A stretch of DNA of 13,987 nt from Bdellovibrio sp. (GTDB lineage Bacteria > Bdellovibrionota > Bdellovibrionia > Bdellovibrionales > Bdellovibrionaceae), in contig PSRN01000072.1 of NCBI GenBank assembly GCA_003176075.1, forward strand, positions 1 through 13,987. Reading direction: 5' to 3'. The first letter of the stretch is position 1, and every line of letters begins with the position of its first letter. The position numbers were made by a program, and so were the translations under genes. The notes beneath the pieces are model-generated. The model was given only the letters and a program-made list of their open reading frames with translations, had not been told where the DNA came from and made no database searches. Below, one piece after another: positions 5,472 through 12,615 of the stretch.

Positions 5472-7115
5472 TCAGGCGGCTTCCCGTCTGAATGCGGGGT
5501 GGGAGCTTTGCGCAAATCCGTGGTCGGTGCCGATCTTGCGTGAATTGCCGAGAATGGCCGTCAGTTGCGTGACCAGTTCATTGAGGGAGTTGGCCTGGCC
5601 GGCGAGATTCGATGATGATTCCGTCGTGTGCTGTGAGGTTATCACATTGTCCTTTGTGGTTTGATCCAGTTGACCGATGGCGCGGTTGATCTCCTGGATG
5701 CTCGCTGCCTGCTGGGTCGAAGCGGTGGCGATCTCACCTGACCTGCGTCTGACTTCCTCGACGTTGTCGACCAGCCCGTTGAGAACGTCAGCGCAGCGCA
5801 TGGCGACCGCCGTTCCATGTTCCACTTTATTGGAGCCATCGGCAACGATTTGGCTCACTTCGTTTTGGGTGTGCTTCAAGATCGCTTCGACTTTGTGGAT
5901 GCTTTCCTGCAACATATCCGCGATTTCTTCAGCGGACTGGCCGCTCAATTTCGCGAGATTGCCAACTTCCTCGGCGACCACTGAAAAGCCCCTACCGTGT
6001 TCGCCGGCACGGGCCGCCTCAACCGAAGCATTAAATGACAAAAGTTTCGTTTGAAAAACAATCTCGTTGATGACTTTGGTTTTGGAATCAATTTCCCGGA
6101 TCACATGGATAATATTCGCGACTTCGCGGTTGCCGGCCTCGACTTGATTCATGATATTCAAATTGCTTTGGTTAATGGTCTTGATGGCCTCAATCATTTC
6201 GTCGACGACTCTCTTTCCTTCCACAGCACTGGCGTGACTTTTCTCTGAAACCGAAAGCGAGGTTGCTGCGTTCTCCGCGTTCCTGGCGATGGTGGAGACC
6301 ATCTCAATGACGGAGCTTGAGGTCTCTTGCAGTGCCGCGGCTTGCTGAGTGGCGCTGGAGGCGAGACTCGTGCTTGAAGCCAGCATTTCTTCGGATGCTC
6401 CGGAGACAAAGTCGGCTTCGTCAGTTAAAGCCTTGCCGAGAGCGGCCAGGCGATGAGAGATCCCACTCGAAGCGAAAAAGAGGAAAAGGCTCGCAACGGC
6501 GGCCAGGATCAGTCCAGCGAGCAGATAGTTCATCATCATGGTTTTCGGCGCTTTGATCGCGGCGAGCACATCCTCCTGCGCCTTTCTTCGCCGCTCTTGT
6601 TGAAGTTCAACGAGTTTCTTTAAAGCCCCGACAGCGGCTCCCGCTGGCGGGTTCGTTTCTTTCGCGCGATATTCTTTGGCATCGTCAGCTTTGCCCTGAT
6701 CGAGGAGATCGAAAAACTTGGGCCGGGCCGCCACATACTTTTGATAATTTTCATTGAAGGTGTTGAGGGCCGCCTTTTCATCTTCGGAGAGTTCAGCCTG
6801 GGAATACTTCTTGATGCTCAGCTCAACCTGATCGGTCCACTGCTTGGTTTTCTCGCGAATGCCGGTTCTTGCGGCCGCGTCGCCGAGAATGTAATTTGGC
6901 AGCGCAAAACGGAGCTCCCAGACGCCGCGCTCGGCGGTGGATAGAAATGTCGCCGCCTCGGCGTCGTTTTGAAATTGATCGCTGACATGGCTATTCAATC
7001 TCGTCAGGAGCTGGATGGAGACGTATCCAAATGAGAGAAACAATCCCAGAAAGAGATAAACGGATCCGAAAACGATTTTGCGGAACAAGGAAAAAGAGAT
7101 TTTGCCAAAAGCCAT
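5472..7115 (-). CDS. Methyl-accepting chemotaxis protein without a clear HAMP domain
   Basis: Predicted inner-membrane chemoreceptor of 547 residues that controls CheA through CheW. Transmembrane helix 1 spans about 13-37, the periplasmic part (about 38-190) looks like a four-helix-bundle sensor, and helix 2 spans about 194-215. The usual HAMP domain is not evident: helix 2 passes almost directly into the signalling coiled coil (QQAAALQETSSSVIEM). The hairpin tip is EIVFQTKLLSFNASVEAARAG, departing from the common QTNLLALNAAIEAARAGE in the way I recall for Bdellovibrio receptors. Candidate methylation helices flank it, with Gln/Glu pairs such as TQQAAALQE and TQQAASIQE. No NWETF-type CheR tether ends the protein. 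The ligand is unknown. A sigma-28 promoter lies upstream; the ribosome site is weak. Confidence 0.92.
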   Translation of the reverse strand: MAFGKISFSLFRKIVFGSVYLFLGLFLSFGYVSIQLLTRLNSHVSDQFQNDAEAATFLSTAERGVWELRFALPNYILGDAAARTGIREKTKQWTDQVELSIKKYSQAELSEDEKAALNTFNENYQKYVAARPKFFDLLDQGKADDAKEYRAKETNPPAGAAVGALKKLVELQQERRRKAQEDVLAAIKAPKTMMMNYLLAGLILAAVASLFLFFASSGISHRLAALGKALTDEADFVSGASEEMLASSTSLASSATQQAAALQETSSSVIEMVSTIARNAENAATSLSVSEKSHASAVEGKRVVDEMIEAIKTINQSNLNIMNQVEAGNREVANIIHVIREIDSKTKVINEIVFQTKLLSFNASVEAARAGEHGRGFSVVAEEVGNLAKLSGQSAEEIADMLQESIHKVEAILKHTQNEVSQIVADGSNKVEHGTAVAMRCADVLNGLVDNVEEVRRRSGEIATASTQQAASIQEINRAIGQLDQTTKDNVITSQHTTESSSNLAGQANSLNELVTQLTAILGNSRKIGTDHGFAQSSHPAFRREAA

Positions 7116-7155
7116 ATCACACTCGCTTGCAAGAAGGATTTGACCAACAGCTGGG

Positions 7156-7182
7156 TTATCGGCGCAATGAAGAACTACTTAA
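7156..7182 (-). promoter_or_regulatory. Sigma-28 (FliA-type) flagellar promoter of the chemoreceptor gene
   Basis: On the minus strand the sequence reads TTAA, 15 nt, then GCCGATAA. The -10 element is a perfect match to the FliA consensus GCCGATAA, the 15-nt spacing is canonical, and TTAA matches TAAA at 3 of 4 positions. The predicted transcript start leaves a leader of about 35 nt before ATG 7115. It places this receptor in the late flagellar/chemotaxis regulon. Confidence 0.8.
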
Positions 7183-7343
7183 ACCCTTTGGTCGGCGCGA
7201 AAATTGTCTCAAAATCTTTATTTTTCTTATCGAGTTGAGATTCGACCCCCCGAGGCTTGTTCGTGCGTCCCAATCTGCCGCCCATCACAAAATTTCCCCG
7301 CCATGGACGAGGCCTCTTTGAAACGCCACCGGCATTTGATTTG

Positions 7344-7372
7344 CTGACACTCATTCGAACGGTCACGATACG
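7344..7372 (+). promoter_or_regulatory. Weak candidate promoter of the lipoprotein gene
   Basis: CTGACA (7344-7349, 5 of 6 matches to TTGACA) and GATACG (7367-7372, 3 of 6) are 17 bp apart, about 38 bp before the ATG. The -10 is poor. The remainder of the 7116-7409 gap shows nothing beyond this and the divergent sigma-28 promoter. Confidence 0.25.
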
Positions 7373-7409
7373 CTTTCCGTTCCTGAACACAACGTCCTAG
7401 GAGGCTCGA

Positions 7410-8132
7410 ATGAATCTCAAAACTCTTCCTTATGTCCTGGTCCATGCTCTGATTTTTCCCTTGCTCATCGTCTGTTGCGAAAAAGGCGGGGGCGGCGGTG
7501 GGTCCGGAAATCCCGTTCCACCCGCAAATCCCGTCAAAAAAGTGACTGAGAGCGTGGAAAATGTAGTTGCCGACAAAGACTTGCAAGGGAGTTGGGAATC
7601 ACAGTGTTTTGCCAAGCCCGGCGATTTTATTATCAGCCAGGTTATGACTCTGGGAAAAGGCTCCGTCAAAAGTTCCAAAATCAAATATATTTTGACGGGC
7701 TCGCAGGTTGATCGCTTGAGCCGGTTTTACTCGGGTGCCAACTGCCAAACCGAGGTTTATGCGTTCCATGAAACAGGTTCTTTCAAAATCGACGAGAAGG
7801 TGAACACGCCGGATGGCGGAAAGGGAGTCAACTTTGACTTCAAGAAACTCACATTGAAGGTTTCGGGAAAAGCAGGTGAGGATTTGGCGAACTCCATGAA
7901 ACTTTGTGGAAAGTCTGATTGGAGCGATCAGGCCGGCGAGGTGGACGTCACCAATCATTCCAGAGAGGTCTCTTGCTATTTTGTCGCCGTTCCCCGCATG
8001 AACGCGAATCTCTATAAGGTCGACAAAGCAAAAAATTCCCTCTTTCTCGGGACCGCCGCGACCAGTGAAACGAGTTACAACCAACGTCCCACGGCATTGG
8101 ACGTGAACGAAAAATATTCGGCCGCGCAGTAG
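7410..8132 (+). CDS. Putative exported lipoprotein of unknown function
   Basis: Predicted envelope protein of 240 residues. The N-terminus (MNLKTLPYVLVHALIFPLLIVCC) is a hydrophobic signal with Cys22-Cys23, followed by EK, six Gly and a Pro-rich linker (NPVPPANPV), the usual layout of a tethered lipoprotein. The lipobox is not canonical: if Cys23 is lipidated, the -1 residue is Cys. The mature domain begins near LQGSWESQC (Cys66), a pattern I associate with small secreted lipocalin-like or hypothetical proteins, and has three more Cys (ANCQTE, KLCGK, SCYFVAV), enough for two disulfides. No known family is recognised. AGGAGG at 7399-7404 lies 5 nt before the ATG. It is divergent from the chemoreceptor and 137 bp before the PEPC homologue. 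Confidence 0.75.
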   Translation: MNLKTLPYVLVHALIFPLLIVCCEKGGGGGGSGNPVPPANPVKKVTESVENVVADKDLQGSWESQCFAKPGDFIISQVMTLGKGSVKSSKIKYILTGSQVDRLSRFYSGANCQTEVYAFHETGSFKIDEKVNTPDGGKGVNFDFKKLTLKVSGKAGEDLANSMKLCGKSDWSDQAGEVDVTNHSREVSCYFVAVPRMNANLYKVDKAKNSLFLGTAATSETSYNQRPTALDVNEKYSAAQ

Positions 8133-8269
8133 CGAGCAGTGAACTAAAAGTCATAAAAATGACAAATTTTCTACAAAACGACCAGTAAACCTAGTTAGCC
8201 GATTGCTTGCCTGCTTACGTTTAGACAAATTCCAAAAAAGAATCCAAAACTTGCGCCAAAAGGCGGGGT

Positions 8270-10606
8270 GTGGCACGGTCCAACCTGATGCACTTACCCC
8301 CAGAACTGAGGCAATTGGTTAAGGAGTCCGTTTCCGTCTTAGGGAACGTGATTAAGGAAGAGTCGGGCAAGGCTTTATTCAATAAAATTGAAAAGATCCG
8401 CCAGAAAATGGCCGGCCTTAACGGCGCCTCATCTCACATTAGAACGAAAGCTCTTCAGTCAACATTGCAAGAGCTTGCGCGCATGAAGGGGTCCGAGCGA
8501 GCCGCCGTTGCACATTCGTTCTCGCTGATGCTGGAGCTGATCAACGCCTGCGAGAGCGCCTATAGGACTTCGCAATTAAGGAAACGGCCGAGAGCCAGAA
8601 TCAAACAGGGGCCGGGATCCATTGTTTACGTTTTGACCGCTCATCCGACAGAAGCGCGAAACCGCGAAAATATTTTGATCTTTCAAAAAATTTGCGACGT
8701 CGTTTCGCGGGCCTTGGAAGCCGGATTTTCATCGCAAAGGGACTATCTTCGGGCGCTTCTCATCGTGGCCTGGAGAAACCCCATCACACGGCATCGAAAA
8801 CCAAGCGTGCAAGATGAGGCCCAACATGTCTTTTCCATTCTCCTGCGCCCGGAAATTTTGGAATCCATTTTAAAGGTGTCGCAAGAGCTTTACTCCGTTC
8901 GCGTGAATTCCTGGGTCGGTGGCGACAAGGACGGGCACCCCGGAGTGAACGCGAAAGTCATGACTGACAGCTTCGAAATCTCCCGTGGTTTGATCCTGCA
9001 ATATTTGCGGGAAAAGACCCAGAAAGTTCGGGATTTTTGCGACTGTACGATGGATAAGAAAGACCGGCTTGAACAGATCTCGGCAATTGCAAAATTTTCG
9101 ATCCGCCTCGATAAAATGAGAGCCATCCGCCGGGGTGACGGCTTGCGGGTAACGCAACTCAAGGACAAGTTTGCGGGAATCCTCCGCGTTTTTCATCAAC
9201 AGGGACACGGCATTCATCCTGACCTGGCTTTGATCAATAGCGTCTTGGATATTTTTCCTGGCCTCGTTGTACCCCTTGAGTTACGGGAAACCGCGGAAAA
9301 TCTCAGGCCTTCCGCTCCCCACTTAAATAGGCCGATCGCTGAAATGCTGAAATGGCTCAAGGCCATTTCCAGCGGCGGCAATTCCCGCTGGTACGCGCGA
9401 AGCTTCGTTATCAGTCAGGTGCACTCAGTTGAAGATGTATTGAATGGGTGCGCACTGATGGAAAAAAATTTGGGGGGCTTGCAGCTTCTCGTGGTCCCCT
9501 TGTTCGAGCAAAAAAAGGCGCTGCGGGATTCGGTCAAGATTATCGCCGGAATGCTGAAAAATCGAAAGGTGACGAATTCGATTCGCCGCCATTGGAACGG
9601 TCGTTTGGAAGTCATGCTGGGGTATTCCGATTCGGCAAAGGAAGTCGGAGTTCTTGCCAGTCGAATTGAGATTGCCAAATCGATCCAAAGAATCGATCAG
9701 CTTTGCCGCAAAGAAAAGATCACTCCGATCTTATTTCACGGCTCTGGCGGCAGCGTTGACCGTGGCGGAGGCTCCCTCATTGAACAGACCGCATGGTGGC
9801 CAGCCAGCGCGTTCCGTGTTTACAAAGTAACCATTCAAGGGGAAATGGTCGAACGAGTTTTGAGCACTCCAGAAATTGCCCGGGGCCAAATTGAAAAGAT
9901 CGGCGTACTGGCGGAAAGGATTCTTAAAAAGCGGCGGCGACCGATTTCAGTCCCTGAATCGTTGCAAGAATTCGGCGACAAAGTCGCGGCTTATTACCAA
10001 AAACAGATTCAATCGTCCGACTTTTTATCACTGATTTCACGGGCCACGCCTTACTCCTTTTTATCTGAAATCAGAATCGGCTCCCGACCGACAAAACGCG
10101 GAAAAATCCAAACTGTCTCGTCCTTACGGGCCATTCCGTGGGTGTTGTGTTGGACCCAAACGAGGGTCTTATTTCCTACGTGGTGGGGTATCGGGTCGGC
10201 TTGGGAGGACCTTGATTCTCAACAAAAGGGCCGTCTGCGCAGGGACTTCAAGAAAAGTGATTTCTTTCAATCCTACGTCAAGCAGCTGGGTTTCACTCTC
10301 AAGAAGGTCGACCTTTCAATTTTTGGGCAGTACCTGAAACACAGCGGACTGCCCGGAGATCAGATGCAGCAATACCTTCACAGCTTCGAAATGGAGCTAA
10401 AGAAGACCCTGAGGTTTTTTCACGAAGTCTCAGGCGAAAAGGACTTGATGTATTATCGGCTCTGGTTGGGCGAAAGTATTTCGCTGCGGTCGCCGATGAT
10501 CAATCCATTAAATTTGATTCAGATCTTAGCCATGGAAAAACGAAATCCGATTCTTCTGCGGGAAACCCTCTCGGGAATAGCAGCAGGAATGATGACTACG
10601 GGGTAA
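8270..10606 (+). CDS. Phosphoenolpyruvate carboxylase homologue, short and with an altered catalytic loop
   Basis: PEPC normally makes oxaloacetate from PEP and bicarbonate. The family pattern is retained across the protein: VLTAHPTEA (His125), WVGGDKDGHPGV (215-226), ELRETAENL near the R396 region of E. coli, VVPLFE (metal-binding Glu413), VMLGYSDSAKEVG (Asp and Lys of the second signature, about 448-460), IGSRPTKR and SLRAIPWVLCWTQTRVLFPTWWGIGSA (about 618-644). Two things differ. The mobile loop normally FHGRGG is FHGSGG, with Ser492 (TCT at 9743-9745) in place of the essential Arg. The C-terminus ends MMTTG, not the usual xRNTG. At 778 residues it is about 100 shorter than typical bacterial PEPC, mostly N-terminal and in linkers. 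The reading frame is intact, so it is not an obvious pseudogene. It may be a catalytically altered paralogue. The start GTG 8270 has AAGGCGGGG upstream; ATG 8288 is the alternative. Confidence 0.85.
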   Translation: MARSNLMHLPPELRQLVKESVSVLGNVIKEESGKALFNKIEKIRQKMAGLNGASSHIRTKALQSTLQELARMKGSERAAVAHSFSLMLELINACESAYRTSQLRKRPRARIKQGPGSIVYVLTAHPTEARNRENILIFQKICDVVSRALEAGFSSQRDYLRALLIVAWRNPITRHRKPSVQDEAQHVFSILLRPEILESILKVSQELYSVRVNSWVGGDKDGHPGVNAKVMTDSFEISRGLILQYLREKTQKVRDFCDCTMDKKDRLEQISAIAKFSIRLDKMRAIRRGDGLRVTQLKDKFAGILRVFHQQGHGIHPDLALINSVLDIFPGLVVPLELRETAENLRPSAPHLNRPIAEMLKWLKAISSGGNSRWYARSFVISQVHSVEDVLNGCALMEKNLGGLQLLVVPLFEQKKALRDSVKIIAGMLKNRKVTNSIRRHWNGRLEVMLGYSDSAKEVGVLASRIEIAKSIQRIDQLCRKEKITPILFHGSGGSVDRGGGSLIEQTAWWPASAFRVYKVTIQGEMVERVLSTPEIARGQIEKIGVLAERILKKRRRPISVPESLQEFGDKVAAYYQKQIQSSDFLSLISRATPYSFLSEIRIGSRPTKRGKIQTVSSLRAIPWVLCWTQTRVLFPTWWGIGSAWEDLDSQQKGRLRRDFKKSDFFQSYVKQLGFTLKKVDLSIFGQYLKHSGLPGDQMQQYLHSFEMELKKTLRFFHEVSGEKDLMYYRLWLGESISLRSPMINPLNLIQILAMEKRNPILLRETLSGIAAGMMTTG

Positions 10607-10682
10607 GGGGACTTCGCATCGCCTTTGAGCATGACGTTAGTTTAACTAGAGCAAATGATGTGAAGTGAGGTGTTGTCCAGTG

Positions 10683-11000
10683 TCAAATCGCTTTTTTCTT
10701 TGGCTCCAGTGACAGCTTCAGTCCTAGGGCATCCAAGATCGAATACAAGGACGAAAGAGTTGGGTTACCTCCCTTAGAGAGAAGCTTATATAGGTTTTCC
10801 CGATTGAGCTTCGTCTGCGTCGCAATTTGCCGAACGCCTTTAGCTTTTGCCACGTGGCTGAGAGCGTCCATAAAGACCTCTGGCATATCATTCTCCTCTA
10901 ATGCCGCTTTGAGATATTCATACGCGAACTCAGGCTCTTTGAGACGGTTAATAAAATCCTCGTCATGATCTCTATATGGCCTGTCAGTCTTCTTTGCCAT
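10683..11000 (-). CDS. HigA-type antitoxin (putative addiction module antidote family)
   Basis: Predicted DNA-binding antitoxin of 105 residues. The family N-terminal part reads EFAYEYLKAALEENDMPEVFMDALSHVAKAKG, followed by a Cro/C1-type helix-turn-helix (VRQIATQTKLNRENLYKLLSKGGNPTLSSLYSILDALGLKL). This matches the family I know as TIGR02684. It should neutralise the partner toxin and repress the operon. ATG 11000 is chosen because AAGGAG lies 7 nt upstream; the frame stays open further but that would only read through toxin sequence. It overlaps the toxin gene by 17 bp, so the pair is translationally linked, toxin first as in higBA. Confidence 0.88.
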   Translation of the reverse strand: MAKKTDRPYRDHDEDFINRLKEPEFAYEYLKAALEENDMPEVFMDALSHVAKAKGVRQIATQTKLNRENLYKLLSKGGNPTLSSLYSILDALGLKLSLEPKKKAI

Positions 11001-11316
11001 GATAACGCTCCTTAAAATCCAGCCAAAATTCCTTTGCCTTAATGATGTCCTTCCTCTGTGTCTTCTTGTCTCCTCCGCAAAGTAGCACGACGACAGTAGC
11101 ACCGATTCGTCCGAAATAGACGCGGTACCCAGGACCCCAATCGATCTTCAACTCACTCACGCCTTCACCAACTGGTTCCCAGTGTCCCAGGTTGCCAAGC
11201 CGAATGCGGCGAATTCTCACCTCAATTTTCGCAGCGGCCAGTTGATCTCTCAGCTCACTAAGCCACTCGGAATAAGGAGCATGGCCATCGTTACCTTCAT
11301 AGATGAGTACCTTCAT
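10984..11316 (-). CDS. HigB/RelE-family toxin (putative addiction module killer protein)
   Basis: Predicted 110-residue RelE/ParE-superfamily toxin, expected to cut mRNA at the ribosome. Family residues are visible: YSEWLSELRDQLAAAKIEVRIRRIRLGNLGHWEPVGEGVSELKI, then GPGYRVYFGR, VVVLLCGGDKKTQRKDIIKAKEFW. The set R-x-x-R-x-GN...GPGYRVY...GGDK-x-x-Q matches the family I know as TIGR02683. Length is normal and no disruption is seen. The ribosome site is GGAG about 8 nt before ATG 11316. Its promoter and probable operator are directly upstream. Confidence 0.9.
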   Translation of the reverse strand: MKVLIYEGNDGHAPYSEWLSELRDQLAAAKIEVRIRRIRLGNLGHWEPVGEGVSELKIDWGPGYRVYFGRIGATVVVLLCGGDKKTQRKDIIKAKEFWLDFKERYHGKED

Positions 11317-11339
11317 GCGAGCCGCTCCATACTTTCTTG

Positions 11340-11368
11340 ATAGTAGTTTATATACTACTAGTTGTCAA
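11340..11368 (-). promoter_or_regulatory. Promoter and operator of the toxin-antitoxin operon
   Basis: On the minus strand a perfect TTGACA (plus 11368-11363) is followed after 17 bp by TACTAT (11345-11340; 5 of 6 matches). A palindrome TAGTAGT-N6-ACTACTA (11341-11360) fills the spacer and part of the -10. This is the expected position for an operator of the antitoxin or toxin-antitoxin complex, giving autoregulation. The transcript start would lie 15-20 nt before the toxin ATG. Confidence 0.8.
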
Positions 11369-11647
11369 GGTGAACTTGAATGGCCCTGTATGCTTTTGGA
11401 CACAGGGCTTATGTTGGGCGTATGTGCGGAAGCCTACCTCCCTCGGCACTCTAGCAACCCAGGGCTTTTCGAACGTGGCGATTTCAAAGGCAATTTTACG
11501 AGCCGCCAATTCTGTTAATGGCCGATGCCACATCTCCCCGTCCGTCTCTCATCCTTGCTTACCGAGTAATGATCTCTGCTTCGAGGCTAATCAACCCGTG
11601 GCTGCTTCCCTTAACAGGTTTTTCAAAATTAGACTGGCACTCCGTCG
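11369..11647. other. Intergenic region with no recognisable gene
   Basis: This roughly 280-bp stretch between the toxin promoter and the end of phzF has open frames on both strands but none with a family pattern, a ribosome site or a natural start. A 7-bp stem (GCCCTGT 11383-11389 with ACAGGGC 11402-11408) lacks a T-run. It may contain remnants of the event that brought in the toxin-antitoxin pair. Confidence 0.5.
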
Positions 11648-12553
11648 TTACAAATTTGAAAAGACCGAGGGATAGATTCTTCCCTCGAACACAGAAATTG
11701 CCTCGCCCGAAATAAGAACGCGGTCATCAACGAGTTCGACTGTCAGGTCCCCACCCCGTGACGAAGCCTGATAGGCTCTCAACTTATTCTTCTTGAGAAC
11801 GCGGGCCCAGTAGGGAGTGGACGTGCAGTGCGCGGATCCCGTCACCGGGTCTTCATCGATCCCGTCACCGGCGCAAAAAAATCTGGATATAAAATCAAAA
11901 TTCGCCGGCAAACCCGCCGGCGAATTCTCCGGCCTTGACACGTTCGACGGGTTCGAAGCGATGGACGGGTTGGAGGAGTTCAAGAGACTTGTCACGATAA
12001 TCCACTTGTCGAACTTTTTCAGAGACGAAAAATCCGGATCCATGGCTCTGACAATGTCTTCATTCCCATAAACGAGCATCAGGTCACGAGCCTGGAAAGC
12101 GGCCACGGGCCGATGCGAAGTCAAAGCGTTCAAAACAAATTCAGGAACCTCATGAAGGTTCAACTGCTGACCAGGGCGGGCGGGGAAATTCATCGTATAG
12201 AGTCGGTCGACCCTTTGAACTTTCAAGGGGCCGGCAAACTTTGTCGCGAAGGTCACCTCCGGCTCTTGCGAAGCGTGGGTGGCGAAGCCGCCACAGGCGG
12301 AAAAATGGGTCAGGTAAATATGCGCCGCTGCCAATGTGGCGTGACCGCACAGATCGACTTCGACTTTTGGAGTGAACCATCGCAGAAAAGGCTGCCCGTT
12401 GGCCTCATGGATGAACGCCGTTTCCGACAAATTCATTTCGGCCGCGATATTTTGGAGGACCTCATCAGGAAGGGGTTTTTCCAAAATAACCACCGCGGCT
12501 GGGTTTCCACCAAAAGGCCGGCTCGTAAATGCGTCGACTTGCCAGAATTTCAT
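11648..12553 (-). CDS. PhzF family isomerase/epimerase-like protein
   Basis: Predicted cytosolic enzyme of 301 residues with the diaminopimelate epimerase-like two-lobe fold. Landmarks are VDAFTSRPFGGNPAAVV (6-22), the catalytic Glu in LSETAF (Glu44), FTPKVEVDLCGHATLAAAH (60-78) and, in the second lobe, FISRFFCAGDGIDEDPVTGSAHC (221-243) with SSRGGDLTVEL. True PhzF acts in phenazine synthesis, but most homologues have unknown substrates and no phenazine genes are seen here. Residues about 190-217 (LNSSNPSIASNPSNVSRPENSPAGLPAN) are a low-complexity insert before DFISRFF that ordinary relatives lack; it is encoded by palindrome-rich DNA. A smaller unusual stretch, FSACGGFATHASQEP, follows the first lobe motif. 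The gene lies 62 bp after bioA on the same strand, probably co-transcribed. The ribosome site is weak. Confidence 0.9.
   Translation of the reverse strand: MKFWQVDAFTSRPFGGNPAAVVILEKPLPDEVLQNIAAEMNLSETAFIHEANGQPFLRWFTPKVEVDLCGHATLAAAHIYLTHFSACGGFATHASQEPEVTFATKFAGPLKVQRVDRLYTMNFPARPGQQLNLHEVPEFVLNALTSHRPVAAFQARDLMLVYGNEDIVRAMDPDFSSLKKFDKWIIVTSLLNSSNPSIASNPSNVSRPENSPAGLPANFDFISRFFCAGDGIDEDPVTGSAHCTSTPYWARVLKKNKLRAYQASSRGGDLTVELVDDRVLISGEAISVFEGRIYPSVFSNL
11899..11926. repeat. Perfect 11-bp palindrome within the phzF low-complexity insert
   Basis: AATTCGCCGGC and GCCGGCGAATT are separated by a 6-nt loop. On the minus strand it encodes NSPAGLPANF, inside the insert absent from typical family members. 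Strong inverted repeats kept in frame in a coding insert recall palindromic elements such as those of Rickettsia, although no second copy is visible in this window. Confidence 0.6.
12279..12294. repeat. Second copy of the GC palindrome, inside phzF
   Basis: GTGGCG and CGCCAC flank AAGC, giving a perfect 6-bp stem. Positions 12281-12294 are identical to 5324-5337. On the minus strand it encodes CGGFATH in a part of PhzF that looks inserted relative to relatives. Confidence 0.4.
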
Positions 12554-12615
12554 ACCGCCAGATCTATCGGCCAGACGCGGGATTGTCGAGTCCTTTCACC
12601 AGCAAGTGCTAGCCC

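Noticed and set aside
8149..8162. Small GTCAT-AAAA-ATGAC stem after the lipoprotein gene as a terminator
   Set aside because: The stem is only 5 bp and AT-rich, with no T-run directly after it.
11001..11102. N-terminal extension of the antitoxin frame up to 11102
   Set aside because: It lies wholly inside the toxin gene. ATG 11000 has AAGGAG at proper spacing, and the protein from there matches the normal family length.
11383..11408. GCCCTGT/ACAGGGC stem as a terminator or attachment site
   Set aside because: There is no T-run on either strand and no matching copy elsewhere in the window.
11348..11675. Open frames of 60-112 codons between the toxin promoter and the end of phzF
   Set aside because: They overlap on both strands, lack ribosome sites and family patterns, and one runs through the toxin promoter. 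Treated as non-coding.
11835..11872. Direct repeat GATCCCGTCACCGG twice within 40 bp
   Set aside because: It falls in the codons for the conserved GDGIDEDPVTGS motif of PhzF, so the similarity is probably chance under a strong protein constraint; a recent duplication is not needed to explain it.
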